Shown piece by piece: positions 35,501-48,050 of a stretch of DNA of 64,000 nt. The DNA is from Monarcha castaneiventris obscurior (lineage: Eukaryota > Chordata > Aves > Passeriformes > Monarchidae). The stretch spans positions 7,142,001 through 7,206,000 of the forward strand of contig JAMPIT010000379.1 of the NCBI GenBank assembly GCA_026261815.1, given 5' to 3'. The notes beneath the pieces are model-generated. The model was not told where the DNA came from, made no database searches, and saw only the letters and a program-made list of their open reading frames with translations. Within the stretch, counting starts at the first letter, position 1, and every line of letters begins with the position of its first letter. The translations under genes and the position numbers were made by a program.

Positions 35501-38500
35501 TTTTGGTACATTACTAGCTAATGCTTAAAACACACAACCTTTTTTAATTAAAACAGTATTTTTTTTAAGTTAGAATTTAGAAGTGGTAGAACACTTAGAA
35601 ATAAAACACAGTTCAAGAATCAATGTTTTCTGTTACCCTTCTTTGTATCAAAATTTCACTTTTGTGCTTTGACTTTTTGCCTTTTTCTGTCATGTTTACT
35701 GAAGCCAACATGTCTTAACTGGAATTGGATATACATGAATAAATAATCAGCCTACCCTTGAACACAGCTTCATCCGGAGTTTTCCTTTGAAGGAGATAAG
35801 GTGAGTTTAATAACATTCTGTCCTCACATATCCCAGAAGTGTACAATTTTTTCTGTAATTCAATCAGTAATGGTGAAATTAAAGGAATTAGATAGATCAC
35901 TTGAAGTTAAGCATATATAGACTTACTTAGAGACTGTCTGGGTTTCTGCCCATAGTTACTATAATTTTATTTTCTTTTTCATTTTTCTCTCTCTACACTT
36001 TTCTCACCTGGAAATTGCAATATGAAGATATTGCATCCCGTAAAAGCAAGATACCATAGGACAAATTGTATTGAAACTATTAATTAGTATAAATCCAGAA
36101 CTTTTCTGTAACAGGTGGTACTATGAAAAATCTGCCAATACACTTTGCAATGTTTCATTAAGAAGCCAAAATATGCAACTGAATTGTGTTCTCCCATTTA
36201 AGTGCCTTCAAATGCTTTTGCCATTCAGACTGCTCTGGAAGCTATAACATCTGAGATGGACAAGTGTTAGAAATATTATCTTCCTTACTCACTGTAGATG
36301 ATGTGTGATTTTTTAATAAAGAAAACAAAGGAGCCATAAAATGACCTTAAAAATAATTTCATCATCAGCATGCATAATTTTTCCTTAAGAACAATGTATT
36401 ACAGTGTTTATGTTCATTTATTTATCTAGTTGCTTGCAAAAGATAACCCATGCTTCAAGTCACAAAGGAAGGGTTTTTGCCTTTTTGTAGTAGAATGGCA
36501 AAACAACTTTGTAACAGGCAAGACCGAATTTATGAAATGCCTCTCTTCTTCCCTGCTTATTTTTAAGTCTTGACTGAACACTGACTTAAAATAAATTCTC
36601 CAATCATTGTGTAAAAGTTCATGTTATCTCTTGAATAATTCAATCAATATATTCCACTAGCTGTAAAATTAGTCAATCAGCAAAATATTTGTCAGTCTGT
36701 TCAACCATAAAGTATTTTTATTGTAATTCTTAAGTGATATGCAAAAAATTTTCTTCCGCTTTAAATGTTGGTATGTAGATGAAAGGAGCTTTCAATATAA
36801 AATTTTTAAGAAAAGAATGTATGTGCTTGATGAGTGAACAGTTCCTTTTTACCATAAAATTGCTCAGGGTGCTGATGTTTCTCTGTTCTAATGCAATCAA
36901 TTTGAATGAAAATAATTTATTCTATTAAAACAGAACTCTGTGTAAAACTTGCTAACCTGAAGAAATGCATTTAGTTGGTACAAACTATGCTGTAAATCTT
37001 CCTTCAAACTTTTGAGCAGTAGTTCAATTAGAGTTCATTTTAAGTCAAAAGCTATTATATTAGGATAAGGACTGAAAACCAGTAGTAAAATACAGAATTT
37101 TACCTGTTGTAAAATACAGAAATTATATGATGGCTTTATAAATAAGAATGTGATTTCCTCACCCATGGACCAAGTAGGTGAGATTTCCTCTTCAGGGAAT
37201 TTTAGCACAAGTGTGTAAAGTCCTGTATATACATGGGTATATGGTCTTTCATATATGAATGCTAATGAATATTTATGAGAGTCCGCTGAATTTTCACATT
37301 GTATATGCTTTCACATTAGGTGCAAAAATCTTGCTTTTGCTACAGCAAGACCTGAATCAAGACTCAGGTTTTCTTTAGTCAGTTTTCTGTAGTTGTTACT
37401 TGATCCAGACTTAGCTTACTGTCCCACGTGCCAGTAAAGTGTTCCTGTGCATCTCCTAAGTTAGTGCATGTTTTTGTGAGCCCTATGCCTGTGCCTGCAT
37501 ACTTTTCTGTAAAGATAAGGGCACTTTATTTGATCCCAACATTGAGCCTTCACTTCCTTAGGAAAGTACTGTAGATGCATATACATACACTATTTTCCTG
37601 AGCTCAAGAAGTTTTTTTTTCTCTTGGGCACAATACAACCTTAAAAATTGGATTTTGTAGAAAATGCAGGATAGAAATTATTCATGTTTCTATGAAAATA
37701 GATACTTCTGACTAATAAAGCCAGAAGGAACTGTGAACTGCTTCATACTCTCTCTTCATGGTTCATTGCTTTTCTTATAAACTGAGAATAATGATTTCCT
37801 ACCTTGCTCTTCGTAAGAGCCTCACAGAGCTGAAAGCATGGAATACTGTACCATACCAGGCATTGTGTTGATAAAGTCCATGTACTGGACCTTTCTCTCA
37901 ACTCAAGATTACCAATACCAGAATCATAGCCCTTGTTTACTTTGCAGGGAGGCTTACCATCCCAGTCTGTTGATCATCCACTCGAAGGATGCGTTCTAAT
38001 GATCCCACTCAGCCTGAATTATTCCTTGTGCAACATCCAGGTGGGTGAGCTGGGCTGGATGCAGCATGCAAGCCTGATTCCTGCAGGGTGAGCATAGCCA
38101 AGCAGTCCTAGAAGGAAGAGGACAAGCTCATACTCAGCCCTGCAATGGAAGCACAGAAAGGTAGGCATGTTATAGATCCAGATAAACCTTAACTTGTCCA
38201 TTTACCAATGATCTCATCAGCAGTTCTCTCCCCAGTTATTCTGCAGTCCAACTGAATGTGCCTGTAAACAGAAAATAACAACTTGTGGAACTGGTGTGTG
38301 TTTGTCACCAGCTCTGCTTGTGCATTTCAAAAGCCTCGTCTGACCAGTGCTGACATATGGAGCTGCTCAGGGATGAATCATGAAGGAAACATATGGATTA
38401 AACATTTATGGCATTAAGATTCTTACTGAAGCAGAAGGTGGCCTGTGTGGGCCCATAGGGATGATTCATAGAGTCACCCCTATGATTTCTTGAGGGTGAA

Positions 38501-41500
38501 AGGAAACTTGTTTCCACTTAATGTTGTATTTGCAAACTCACCACCGCTTTTATAACCATTTAAAAAGTTCATGATAAGATTGCTTGGAGAAAAGCAGCAT
38601 GACTTGGTAATTAAGGTGCAGGATTAGCTTGTTTAGCTGATGGCATTCCTTCAAACGGCACTGATCAAACCTCCCATCTTTCCAGATGCAGAGCTACCAA
38701 AGCAATTTTATGCACAGCAAGGCTACAGATTTATGTACCTTCCCTGGGCTGTATTCCTATTACTGAAGTCATCCAGTCTCTGGCTGTTCAGTTTCTCAAA
38801 TAAGCCTGCTCAATATAAAATAAAAAAATATGCAGGAAATTTGACTGGAAAACAAGTTTGGGATTCTGCCTTCCACTAAGGATGCTGAAATATGCAAAGT
38901 TAAGCCAAAGAAAACTGTCACATTTAAGGCCAGTGCTTTTTTACAGATGAAGCAATCTACAAAACCCACTTGCTCCTGCTGTAGTGGAAGTGGCTGAAAT
39001 AAGGAAAGGGCAGTAATAAATACACTTTCTGCACTTCTGGTCCTCCCATTGACTCCCTGCTTTCCTGCTGTTGGGGGATGAAATGCCAGGACATGTGAGA
39101 GTGGTTTACAAGTGGCTCTGAACTGTTATTTCTGAGGCAAACTAAGCAGCTTTTGACAAGGCACCGACTGGCATCTGGAATTTTTGTAGCAAGAATGCTT
39201 GAATACAAAATCCATTTCCTTTCATCCATGAGGAAAATCATAGCTGGCCATGACAAACTGGTGTAACAGATGTATTATAAATAGAATACAACACACATGG
39301 ATAATTCTTAGCCAGAAATTTCATGAAGATCCTTTTATATTTTCATGTGTATATAAGATATATATAGTTCATACTGTATATCAATATGTGCATCATAGGT
39401 ACTACTCACAATTCAGTCACATAACATGATGCACATTCATTATGTATGATGTGATAAATACATATCTGTCTCATGCCTTTGTGGTAATCATCATCATTTT
39501 GGTTTAGCTTCTATTTTTCTTTCAGGTTTTTTCTTGTTGGTTTCAGTTATTATTTCTTCCAACTAAAATAAATTCCCTGAAATTTTAGTGATCAATAAAG
39601 TAGGTAAAAATTCAGAATAATTTTTAGTTAATTCATTCTTCTGACCAAAAAAAAAGGGAAGAAGATTTTTTTACAGTTCATAGAATTCAAAATGTTTTGG
39701 GCAGGATTTGGTTTTAGTGTTATAAGTTTGTGGGTTTGGCTTTATTTTTTGGGGGGTGGTCTTTTTTTAATAAGTAACTTAAACTTCCCAGTGTGTTATT
39801 TTAGCTTGTATGCAACAAATTGTTCATCTCAGTTTTTATGAACTCCTCAAAAATTCTTTTTCTTTTTTTTTTTTTGAGCACAGTTTCCAAAGCATTAGTC
39901 CCAACTGTGAAATAAGATCCACATTCCACATATGGATGGGAACTGTTAAATTCCCTTCAACGATCTTTCAGTCCTAGCCCTTTCCGGAAGAAAAATTAGG
40001 CAACAATGACAAAATTCTTATATCACATAGACATGGGCTAGTATGAATTGTGAACATATAATTTAATTATTTTGGGGGTGTGATTGTAGGTTAACCTATA
40101 TCAAGGGTATATGAGTTTCCTTTTTTTCTTTTTTTTAACAGAGAACATAAAATGGCAATCACAAGCAAAGAAAAGAGAAGAAAGAAGTCCCCTGTCTCAG
40201 TTCTACTGTCTCTTTTTACAGACCTCTAAGCATCAGCCACCTTGAGCTTGGACACTGAAGACATTGAGGAGTCATAGCCATCGGGACTATCAGCTCCATC
40301 ATATTGTTTACTTACAGATAATTTAGGATAAGCCTGTTTAAAACTATTTCTTTGAATAAATATAGAAATAATTAATAATGGATTAGAACTAAATGCTAGC
40401 AATGTGTATTGCCAATGAATGTCAATTTAGTATTGTTTCCAATTTTGAAACAGGCTGCAGTTTTCAGTCTTCTAAACACTGCTATCACAGTGATCTCTAA
40501 TTCTCTTAACATAGATGTATATATTTGCATATACATACATATATATGTGTCGTCACTTGCAATAAATTGAAGACAACTGTGATTATGAATCATGTTAGTA
40601 AACATTGCAAAAACACAGGGTGTCTTAGATTGAGCTTAAAATTGTACAGAGATGTAGCTCCTAGGACTAGTTCCTGTTAACCAGGAACTCATGAAAAATG
40701 TGCAGGTCTGCTTGGGTAAGACTGCACAGATAAACTGCAGTAATGGTGCATTTTCCAAGGCATTATGCCTCCAGCCTCTAACAGATCAAAAGAATACTGA
40801 TGCGATACAAATCTTTGTACACCAACAGAAAGGATATAAATAAGCAACATGATTTAAATATAACTTGTGTTTTCAATTTGCCTGAATAAGATATTGGACT
40901 GGGAAATCTAAAAAGAGGCAAACTCAACTGAAATCTACTGAAGCATTGCTTTTTTAACATGCCTTCTTTTGTAAAAACAGGCATGTTGTTGTTTAGTTAG
41001 GTTCATTCTTCTGAACAGACAACTAATAAATATCTATGAAGTATAGAAAATAACCTTATCGTGTAATGAAAGCAACTGTTTATAATTTAAATAATATTCT
41101 TTCTAAACAGCTTTCTAATGATTATATTTGCTTTGGTTTTGTACCTTTTGCTTTAGAAACAAGGTGAATGTGAACTAATAGGGGTCTCCTTGGAAAAGAG
41201 ATGCTTCTTCTGTTGTTATATGTTGTTTAATTCACAGAAATATTTAAAATACATTACTATTGGTCATAAAATGTTCTCTGTAGTGTATTATATTTTTTTC
41301 TAACAGTTAATCTGCAGGCCATTTACTGAATCCTCTATGCAGTAGTATAGAAAAAAAATAATTTTGCAAGCATCTAAGAAAATGCAGCCCAGCTTTACTG
41401 ATAAACTGTAGGTTTTTCTGTAAAAAAAAGTGACAATCACCTAATGATAGAATTAAGAAAAGTTTGTTTGGAAAAAAAAAAAAGAAAAGAATGAAACAAT

Positions 41501-44500
41501 GAAACAAAATAAAAGAAGATTTATTTTAAACAATACTTTTATAAATACAGTCAATAAGTCTCTTACACAACGTTTTAATTAAGTATAATATGGAAAAAGG
41601 GAAAATTGTACTGTTGATTGAAAACATACAGTTCAAAGTTCTTAATATATAATTAACCAATTTACATGATTTACATAGAAATTGCTCTTGTAAAAAATCA
41701 ATGTGATTGTGCCCACACAATCATAGTATTCATTCTGAGATTTCAGTAACTGACTAGTTATCCCATAATTCAGATTAAGTCATAGAGCTATAGATGTTGG
41801 CAAAAACTACTCCTATATCTCATTTATTTTTTCACTCTAAATTAAGAGAGAAACTTGCTGTAACTCCAGAAATGAGAGATCAAAAAATGTCAGTAGTAGG
41901 GTCAAAGAAGTCTCTGAGTCGTGAATTGCACAGGCTGTTCTTGTGTTTTTCCCTATGTGTCCATCCTTGACCAATGCTGCAGCTAGGACAGGGACAGTTG
42001 AGTCTTTGTTCTGATTCTTCTTTTCTGCTTTTGTTTGACGGCTGCTATCTTCTGTCTTCCTTAAAAATCGTCTTATATTTTTATGGGATTTAGCACCTTC
42101 TAGTGAAGAAACATTTGCTACATGTTGTTTGGGGTTTTTTATTGCTCAATATGAACATTCACTTAAAAAATTTGTTTGCAAACTTATAAACAAGTGTTTG
42201 CAAAATCGTAAAAGCAGTCATAGTTAGAGGATTACTTCCAAAGAAGTGAAAAGAAACAAACAAACAAAAGATACTTAGTAGAGTTTATTTTATGACTGGC
42301 AAGGTATTCACTTCAGAAAATGTCATCATATTAATAAGAATGTTTCCTCTGAGTCTGTTATGCTTTTCCACAATATGAATGGTCTCATCAGAACATGAAG
42401 CATATGCAGTTTTGTCAAAATGTTATAGGCTAGCCACATGAGCTTGACTTGTTTATGAAATCCAAGTCTTAATTTACTTCTCCATAAAGGAAAAGAATAA
42501 AAACTGTCAAAAATATGTTTATTTTGTGTGATATTATCACTCTTGTGGAACAAAATGCAAGAATACCGTTTGCCTTCCAGAAGGTCAACAATAATTGCAA
42601 TTCTAAGCCATGCTGTTCTGATGCTCTTCTGCAATTATAAATGAAAATTTATATTCTCTAAGTGGCAAAATCATGAAAAGTCACTACCTTGCACAACTAT
42701 AATAAAATAATGGATGAGGTTATAAAACTAGGAGTGCACTAAACATAGTGAATTAATTTTCAGTTTGTTGGCTGTAAAAAAGTCTCTCTGTATCTTTGAT
42801 TAAATATTATATCTGTTTATAAAGTAATTTTTAAAAACTAGAATAAAAATCAGGTTTTTAGAAATATTTTCACATGGCACTCTATTAGTCTATTTTACAT
42901 TGAATTTCATGTTTAAGATGGAAAGAAAAACAGAACCATAAGTAGCAGTAAACTATTAAAACTAAGTAATCTGAGGGAACATTGCTAGACATCAATAACT
43001 GTATATACAGATGCTGTTTGTATGAGTGCGTGAACACATTTTTCATCATTAAATGAGCAGTTTTGTGTGGAAAGATGCAAGCAAACTACCTGGTGTTACT
43101 TCTATTCTCTCTCTAGCTGCTTGCTGTATTGAACAATGGGGGTGACAGAGACACGCATTGAGCGATACCATTAGTCTCCTGCTATCTTTATGTTTAGAGT
43201 AATATTCCATTCTTTTTCAAACTGTTACAACTGAACAGAAAAATAGTCCAAGTCACCATGCTTTATCTCAGATCATTTGGAATTGTGTGTTTTCTAAATT
43301 CAGTGTTTTCTGAGATGTGGTACTCAAGTTAACCAACTTATTTTATAAGCAAATACGGTGGCTGAACAGAAGGCTCCTTATTAGTGTTTTTCAGTATTGC
43401 TTTACAGTTTGTTGGGAGTATATGACAACACTCAGCTCAATCCAGAATACACTTGAAAACTCACAGAACTTGGTGTTATAATGGGCTGCTGTTTTGATGG
43501 TGCATATTTTTTTACTCAGTAGTACTAATACTGAAATTTGGGTTCTGATGGAATTTTAAGGATGGTTGACTGATTTTTGGCGATGGAATTGAGCAAAACA
43601 GATTGTGTGAATTGGATAAAGTGGACTTGAAAAGAAATTTGCTGATCTCTCTTCCATATTTTCTCCTGTATTCATTGTTCAGATTATTATTTTTTCCTGT
43701 GCATATTAAGGAAATTCCATTCATATAATGAAACACTCTGATTCTACTGTGATAAATGCCAAGCTTTAAACATTTTAGCCTTATATAGATAAAAGATGAA
43801 TGAAAAGTGTAGCATTATCAACTGTTCATATCCTGCTTTAACTTACCAGCTCAGAGTGCATATCATAAAATCTTGTGGAATTAAAAGCCTAATATTTCAC
43901 TGCTACTTAGTGTAACAAGCTGTTATTTTATATAGGTGGCCATACACCCCAGTGCCATAAATGGAGATCAATAATAAAAAGATAATACCTTCCTTGAAAG
44001 GTTTATTGTCTAAACACAAATTTTAAAGTGGCAGAATTCTGACTGATATACAGGCGCCTCCTTCTAGTCTCCTGGCTGCCCCAGAAGAGTATAAGCACCA
44101 GAACCCTCAAACAGACTTTCTCCCGTGTTAAGTTCTTCCTTTCTGTTGTTTGAGCCATGCATTCCTGGTTCCCAGGGTTGAGGTATGATTTGAAACTAGA
44201 GGTTCAGAAAGGTAAAATGAGTCTGCAGGCCTGGGAGAGTGTCTGAGCTCTAGAGACCTTGTTATTGAGATCCTGTATGTTGGGAGGAAGGTAGAACTTG
44301 GAGTTTGTGCTCCTTCTTAATGCAGAGATATATCATCAAGTGTCATGGGAAAAAAAATAGAGTTTTGCTTTTCTTACTTCAAAAAAACATGGTCCTGAAG
44401 CCATGTCAGCAGTCAGAAGTCATGGATGGAAAATTAGAGGCAAAACCGTCACCTAAGCCTTCCTTACAGTGCTCAAAAGCCCACAACCTTGGGCTGCTCA

Positions 44501-45073
44501 ACACATCAATCTACTGCTGTTAGGACAGATTTACTTCTTACCTGGAAGGGAAAAAATAGGAATCCTGGCCTGCTTTTGGAGCCACTTGGTGTTTCCTGCT
44601 GTCAGGGGGCCTGACAGAACCAACTCTTTTGCCCCCAGGGGCCTGGTTGCTTGGGATGGAGGCCAACTCTGAGGTGGTTCACTGGGACCAGGTGAGGGGA
44701 GGCAGCAAGCAGTCTTGGTGGGGCATGAGCTTCATGCCATGAGCAGTATTCATGTCTGGTCCTGAACCTCCTAGCAACTGTCCCTGAAGCTGTTTGGCTC
44801 TTGTTTGGGCTTTGTGGGACTACACCCATATCAGTGAATACAACCCTTGGCCCTATCACCCTTCCCCTGCAGCGCTGCTGGGGTGCTGCTGCCCGACACC
44901 TCCTACTTGTTGAAGCCTTCAGACTGTTTCAATGTGTATTTTGTTACCATTGAATTGTGTTGAATGCAAACAATTAGTTTTTTATTACAAAGACAGGGTT
45001 TTTCCTCTTTGCATTTCCTGGAAGCTTCCCATTAGATTGTTTAGGAAAATGGCTAAATAGCAATGCTTGAATT
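29541..45073. other. Unique AT-rich intergenic DNA
   Basis: No supported gene, RNA gene or recognisable transposon over about 15.5 kb. Open frames are at most about 100 codons. Slightly GC-richer patches occur near 34150-34400, 37930-38110 and 44550-44900; none matches a family I recognise. Alternating TA/CA stretches with small palindromes lie near 37248-37259 and 40500-40550. Confidence 0.55.
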
Positions 45074-45121
45074 GATCCTATGAAACGTTGATCCTATGAA
45101 ACATTGATCCTATGAAATGTT
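45074..45121. repeat. 16-bp tandem repeat, 3 units
   Basis: GATCCTATGAAACGTT is repeated three times head to tail (45074-45089, 45090-45105, 45106-45121). Unit 2 differs at one position (ACATT) and unit 3 at the end (AATGTT). It is a short minisatellite seed within unique DNA. Confidence 0.9.
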
Positions 45122-47861
45122 CTGCAGCTTGCAGTGTGCTGCAAAAGATCTTGGAGAATCTTTTTCTCTCTTACCCGAAGCAGTTCCCAACTCCTCAAAT
45201 TCTGCACCTTTACATGTCATACCACTGTTGGAGCTCTCTTTGAAGACAGTCTGAGGCTACGTTTGGAAGACATTACCTCAGAAACAGCCTCATGCTGAAT
45301 TTAATCAGCAATTGCTTTAGTTGGTCCCACACACAGGTTACAAGCATGAGGGATGCAGCTTCATGCTAAGAAATGCATGAATTTCTGAAGGCCTCTCAAG
45401 ACCTGATCACTCATTGGAGTCACTCATCTTTCAGACCCAGGTAACTAAGGCATGGACACCTGACCCTGTGGGAAAACATGACTGAATCTGCAAGTAGAGA
45501 GGGTGAGAATTAGAGAAGTAATAGGACAAAGAATTTATAGAGGTGGAAACGGCATATGAAAGCTTTTGGTTCCTTCTCTGTCACTGCCAGCCAAGTGTTG
45601 AGACCAGAGCCATCCAGGAAGCCAAATTTGCTGAAGACCCAGAGACAGAACTAGGGCATTCCTCAGAAATTTACAGCGTGGGAAGATGCAGCATTCTGTG
45701 AGAGACCTGCAGGCTTCTCACCTGGCTTTCCACCTGTGTGCCTTTCATACACAGCTAGACTTGCACAAGCTGCTACCAACATCATAAACATGTGCTTGAT
45801 GTGGGTAGTCCTTGCGTAAAACCCTAATACATTACTGTTTGTGGAAAACATAACATCACAAAATTATCAATCTATTGTTATTCTACAAGCACCTGTGAGC
45901 TTTTTTTTTTATTATGTGTTTTGTTTTACAATTTCAGTTGAAAAGGAGAAGCCTGATTTTTTTTCTACATGGAGTGTATGACGGTGGTAGGGAGGGGAGT
46001 AAATGTTTCCTGTAGCAAGATTTGTGTGATTGAGTGGGGAGAGGCAGGCCACTATAATTGCTGTTCTTTAATGGCTGTAGCATTAAATAGCAGCCACTGG
46101 TTTCCTTTCTTTATACTTTATTGAGTAGATGAGATTCATTGATCTGCTTTCCCTCCCCTATTTGCTTTCTTTGTGAAGAATTCAATTCCACTTTATGTTC
46201 AGAGATTACTTTTTCATGACTTTTAAAATTTTGTGAGGTCACTAGTCAGGTTCCCTCTGTTACTGTATTCTCCGGAAAAGCACATTTCTCTGTTTTCTCT
46301 TTTATTTACTGTCAGGTTTTATTCAGTTTTGAGGATAGCTGTAGGAAATGGCTTTTATTTGTTTCAAACATGTCTGGTGATAGGGAAAGCTTTCAGGGGT
46401 TTACAGGTAAAAATGGCCTTATACTTGAACCACTCTTGTCATGTACACTGCGGCAGTCCAGTGCCTAAACAAAACAAACTCAAACATTGTCAAAAAAAAA
46501 AGTCATTTTGAAAAGAGGGGTGTTCTAAATGAAATACACTTATTTGCTAAACCTAGAGACAAGGCTGGAGAGAACAAGTTTGTTTGGGATTAGAAAAGAT
46601 GTACTTCTGCCATGGAAAAAATTACCTCTTGTAGAAAATGTCTCAAAACTGGACTGCTACTAGTACAACTGTGGCTACAAATAAAGGAATTGCAGGCTTT
46701 AGAAATTGGGGAAATAATGTATGTAGGATTCCTACAGAGAAATTCAAACAGTCTTTCCAGTTTGAGTGCACACACTTTGATTCATATTTTCTGATGATCT
46801 GCATGGTGCCTAATGTGAAATTTAACACACATGTATTAAAAGCTATCATTCTCTATGCAGTTCTAGTCTTTTTCAAGTAAGTAACACCTCAAGAAGGAAT
46901 ACTTGAGAAATTCATAATGAAGCTAGAGAGTCAGAATTATGCTCCATGCCTTCTGTTCCAAGTCAAATGTTACACATAACATTCTGAAGTTGCCTGCTGT
47001 AAAAGATAATTGAATTGTCTCAAAAAGGGACTTTTTTGGAGTGGAGGCAAGGTATACGGTGGTTAGTGATAGTGACCATACTATATCTTCTAAAAGTTCA
47101 GATTTTATATTAAACATATTCTTTAGTTCTCCTATATTCTTACAGAATCTTTTTAATTTACCTTTAAAATGTTTTGCAATCCAAACCAAATAAGTACTTC
47201 TAATGGAAGAATGAGAAGAAAGTATAGCAGTAAGTGTGAGACAGAAGGAAGGCTAGAGCAAGTTACAGATAAAAAGCATAAGCTGTATTTATAGTTTTGA
47301 AGATCTTTTCCTTCAAACAATGCCCCTTCTGCTGTTTGGAGGAAAAATAGTTGAGTGTGTAGAGTAAATCTATTTTCATATTTATGGACTACTTGACATT
47401 GGGCATTTCAGCAAATCGTAAGTTTTCTTGCTGTACAAGTTTCATTTCATGTGTGACAACAGCAGAATTGCTCTCAGGCACACCAAATTAAACCAGCAAT
47501 AAAATCTGAAGTAGCCTACTTTTATTGCACAATGACGTTATTCTGCTGTGTGCCTTCAGAAGTGATTTAAAGCATAAAAGTCAAAACAAAAAACATTTTT
47601 GTTATAAGGAGGTTGGTAAGTCCTTTGAGTGATCATTAAATTTGTGAGTGTATGAATTAAGTAACACTATTACTCCAGGAAAATAATATTTTGGTGAACA
47701 ATGTCAGAGAAAAAAACCATTGATTAGAATTTCAATGATCAGTGAAAAGCTGAAACTGTATTTGCTCTTGCTCATTTTCAATGGAAAAGCAATATTATCA
47801 AAGGTTATTTTAATATCTTACTACATTGGTTGAGTAATTCATAGTTACATGTCATATTTAT
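45122..47861. other. Unique intergenic DNA
   Basis: No supported gene or transposon. Several overlapping 60-90 codon frames on both strands near 46590-46880 have no recognisable domain. Confidence 0.55.
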
Positions 47862-48050
47862 GGTGGGTGGTGAGGCACTGGAACAGGTTGCCTAGAAAAC
47901 CTGTGAAAGCCCCATCCCTGGAAGTGTTCAAGGCCAGGTTGGATGGGACTTTGAGAAACCTGGTCTAATGAAACGTGTCCCAGCCCATGACAGGGGGGTT
48001 GGAACTAGATGAGCTTTAAGGTCCCTTTCAACACAAACCATTCTCTGAGG
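47862..48050 (+). mobile_element. CR1 LINE 3' tail, 5'-truncated
   Basis: A clear CR1 3' end: GGTGGGTGGTGAGGCACTGG, AACAGGTTGCCTAGAA, CCCCATCCCTGGAAGTGTTC, AAGGCCAGGTTGGATGGGAC, GTTGGAACTAGATGAGCTTT, AAGGTCCCTTTCAACACAAA, CCATTCTCTGAGG. It is the most complete of the three CR1 tails in the window and the same general subfamily as 4251-4423. No reverse transcriptase sequence precedes it, as expected for a 5'-truncated insertion. Confidence 0.96.

Noticed and set aside
29541..47861. Minus-strand CR1 tails
   Set aside because: Searched by eye for the complement of the CR1 3' signature (GGAAGGGACCT, GTTCCAA); isolated matches to short words such as AATCATAG were found but no co-linear tail.
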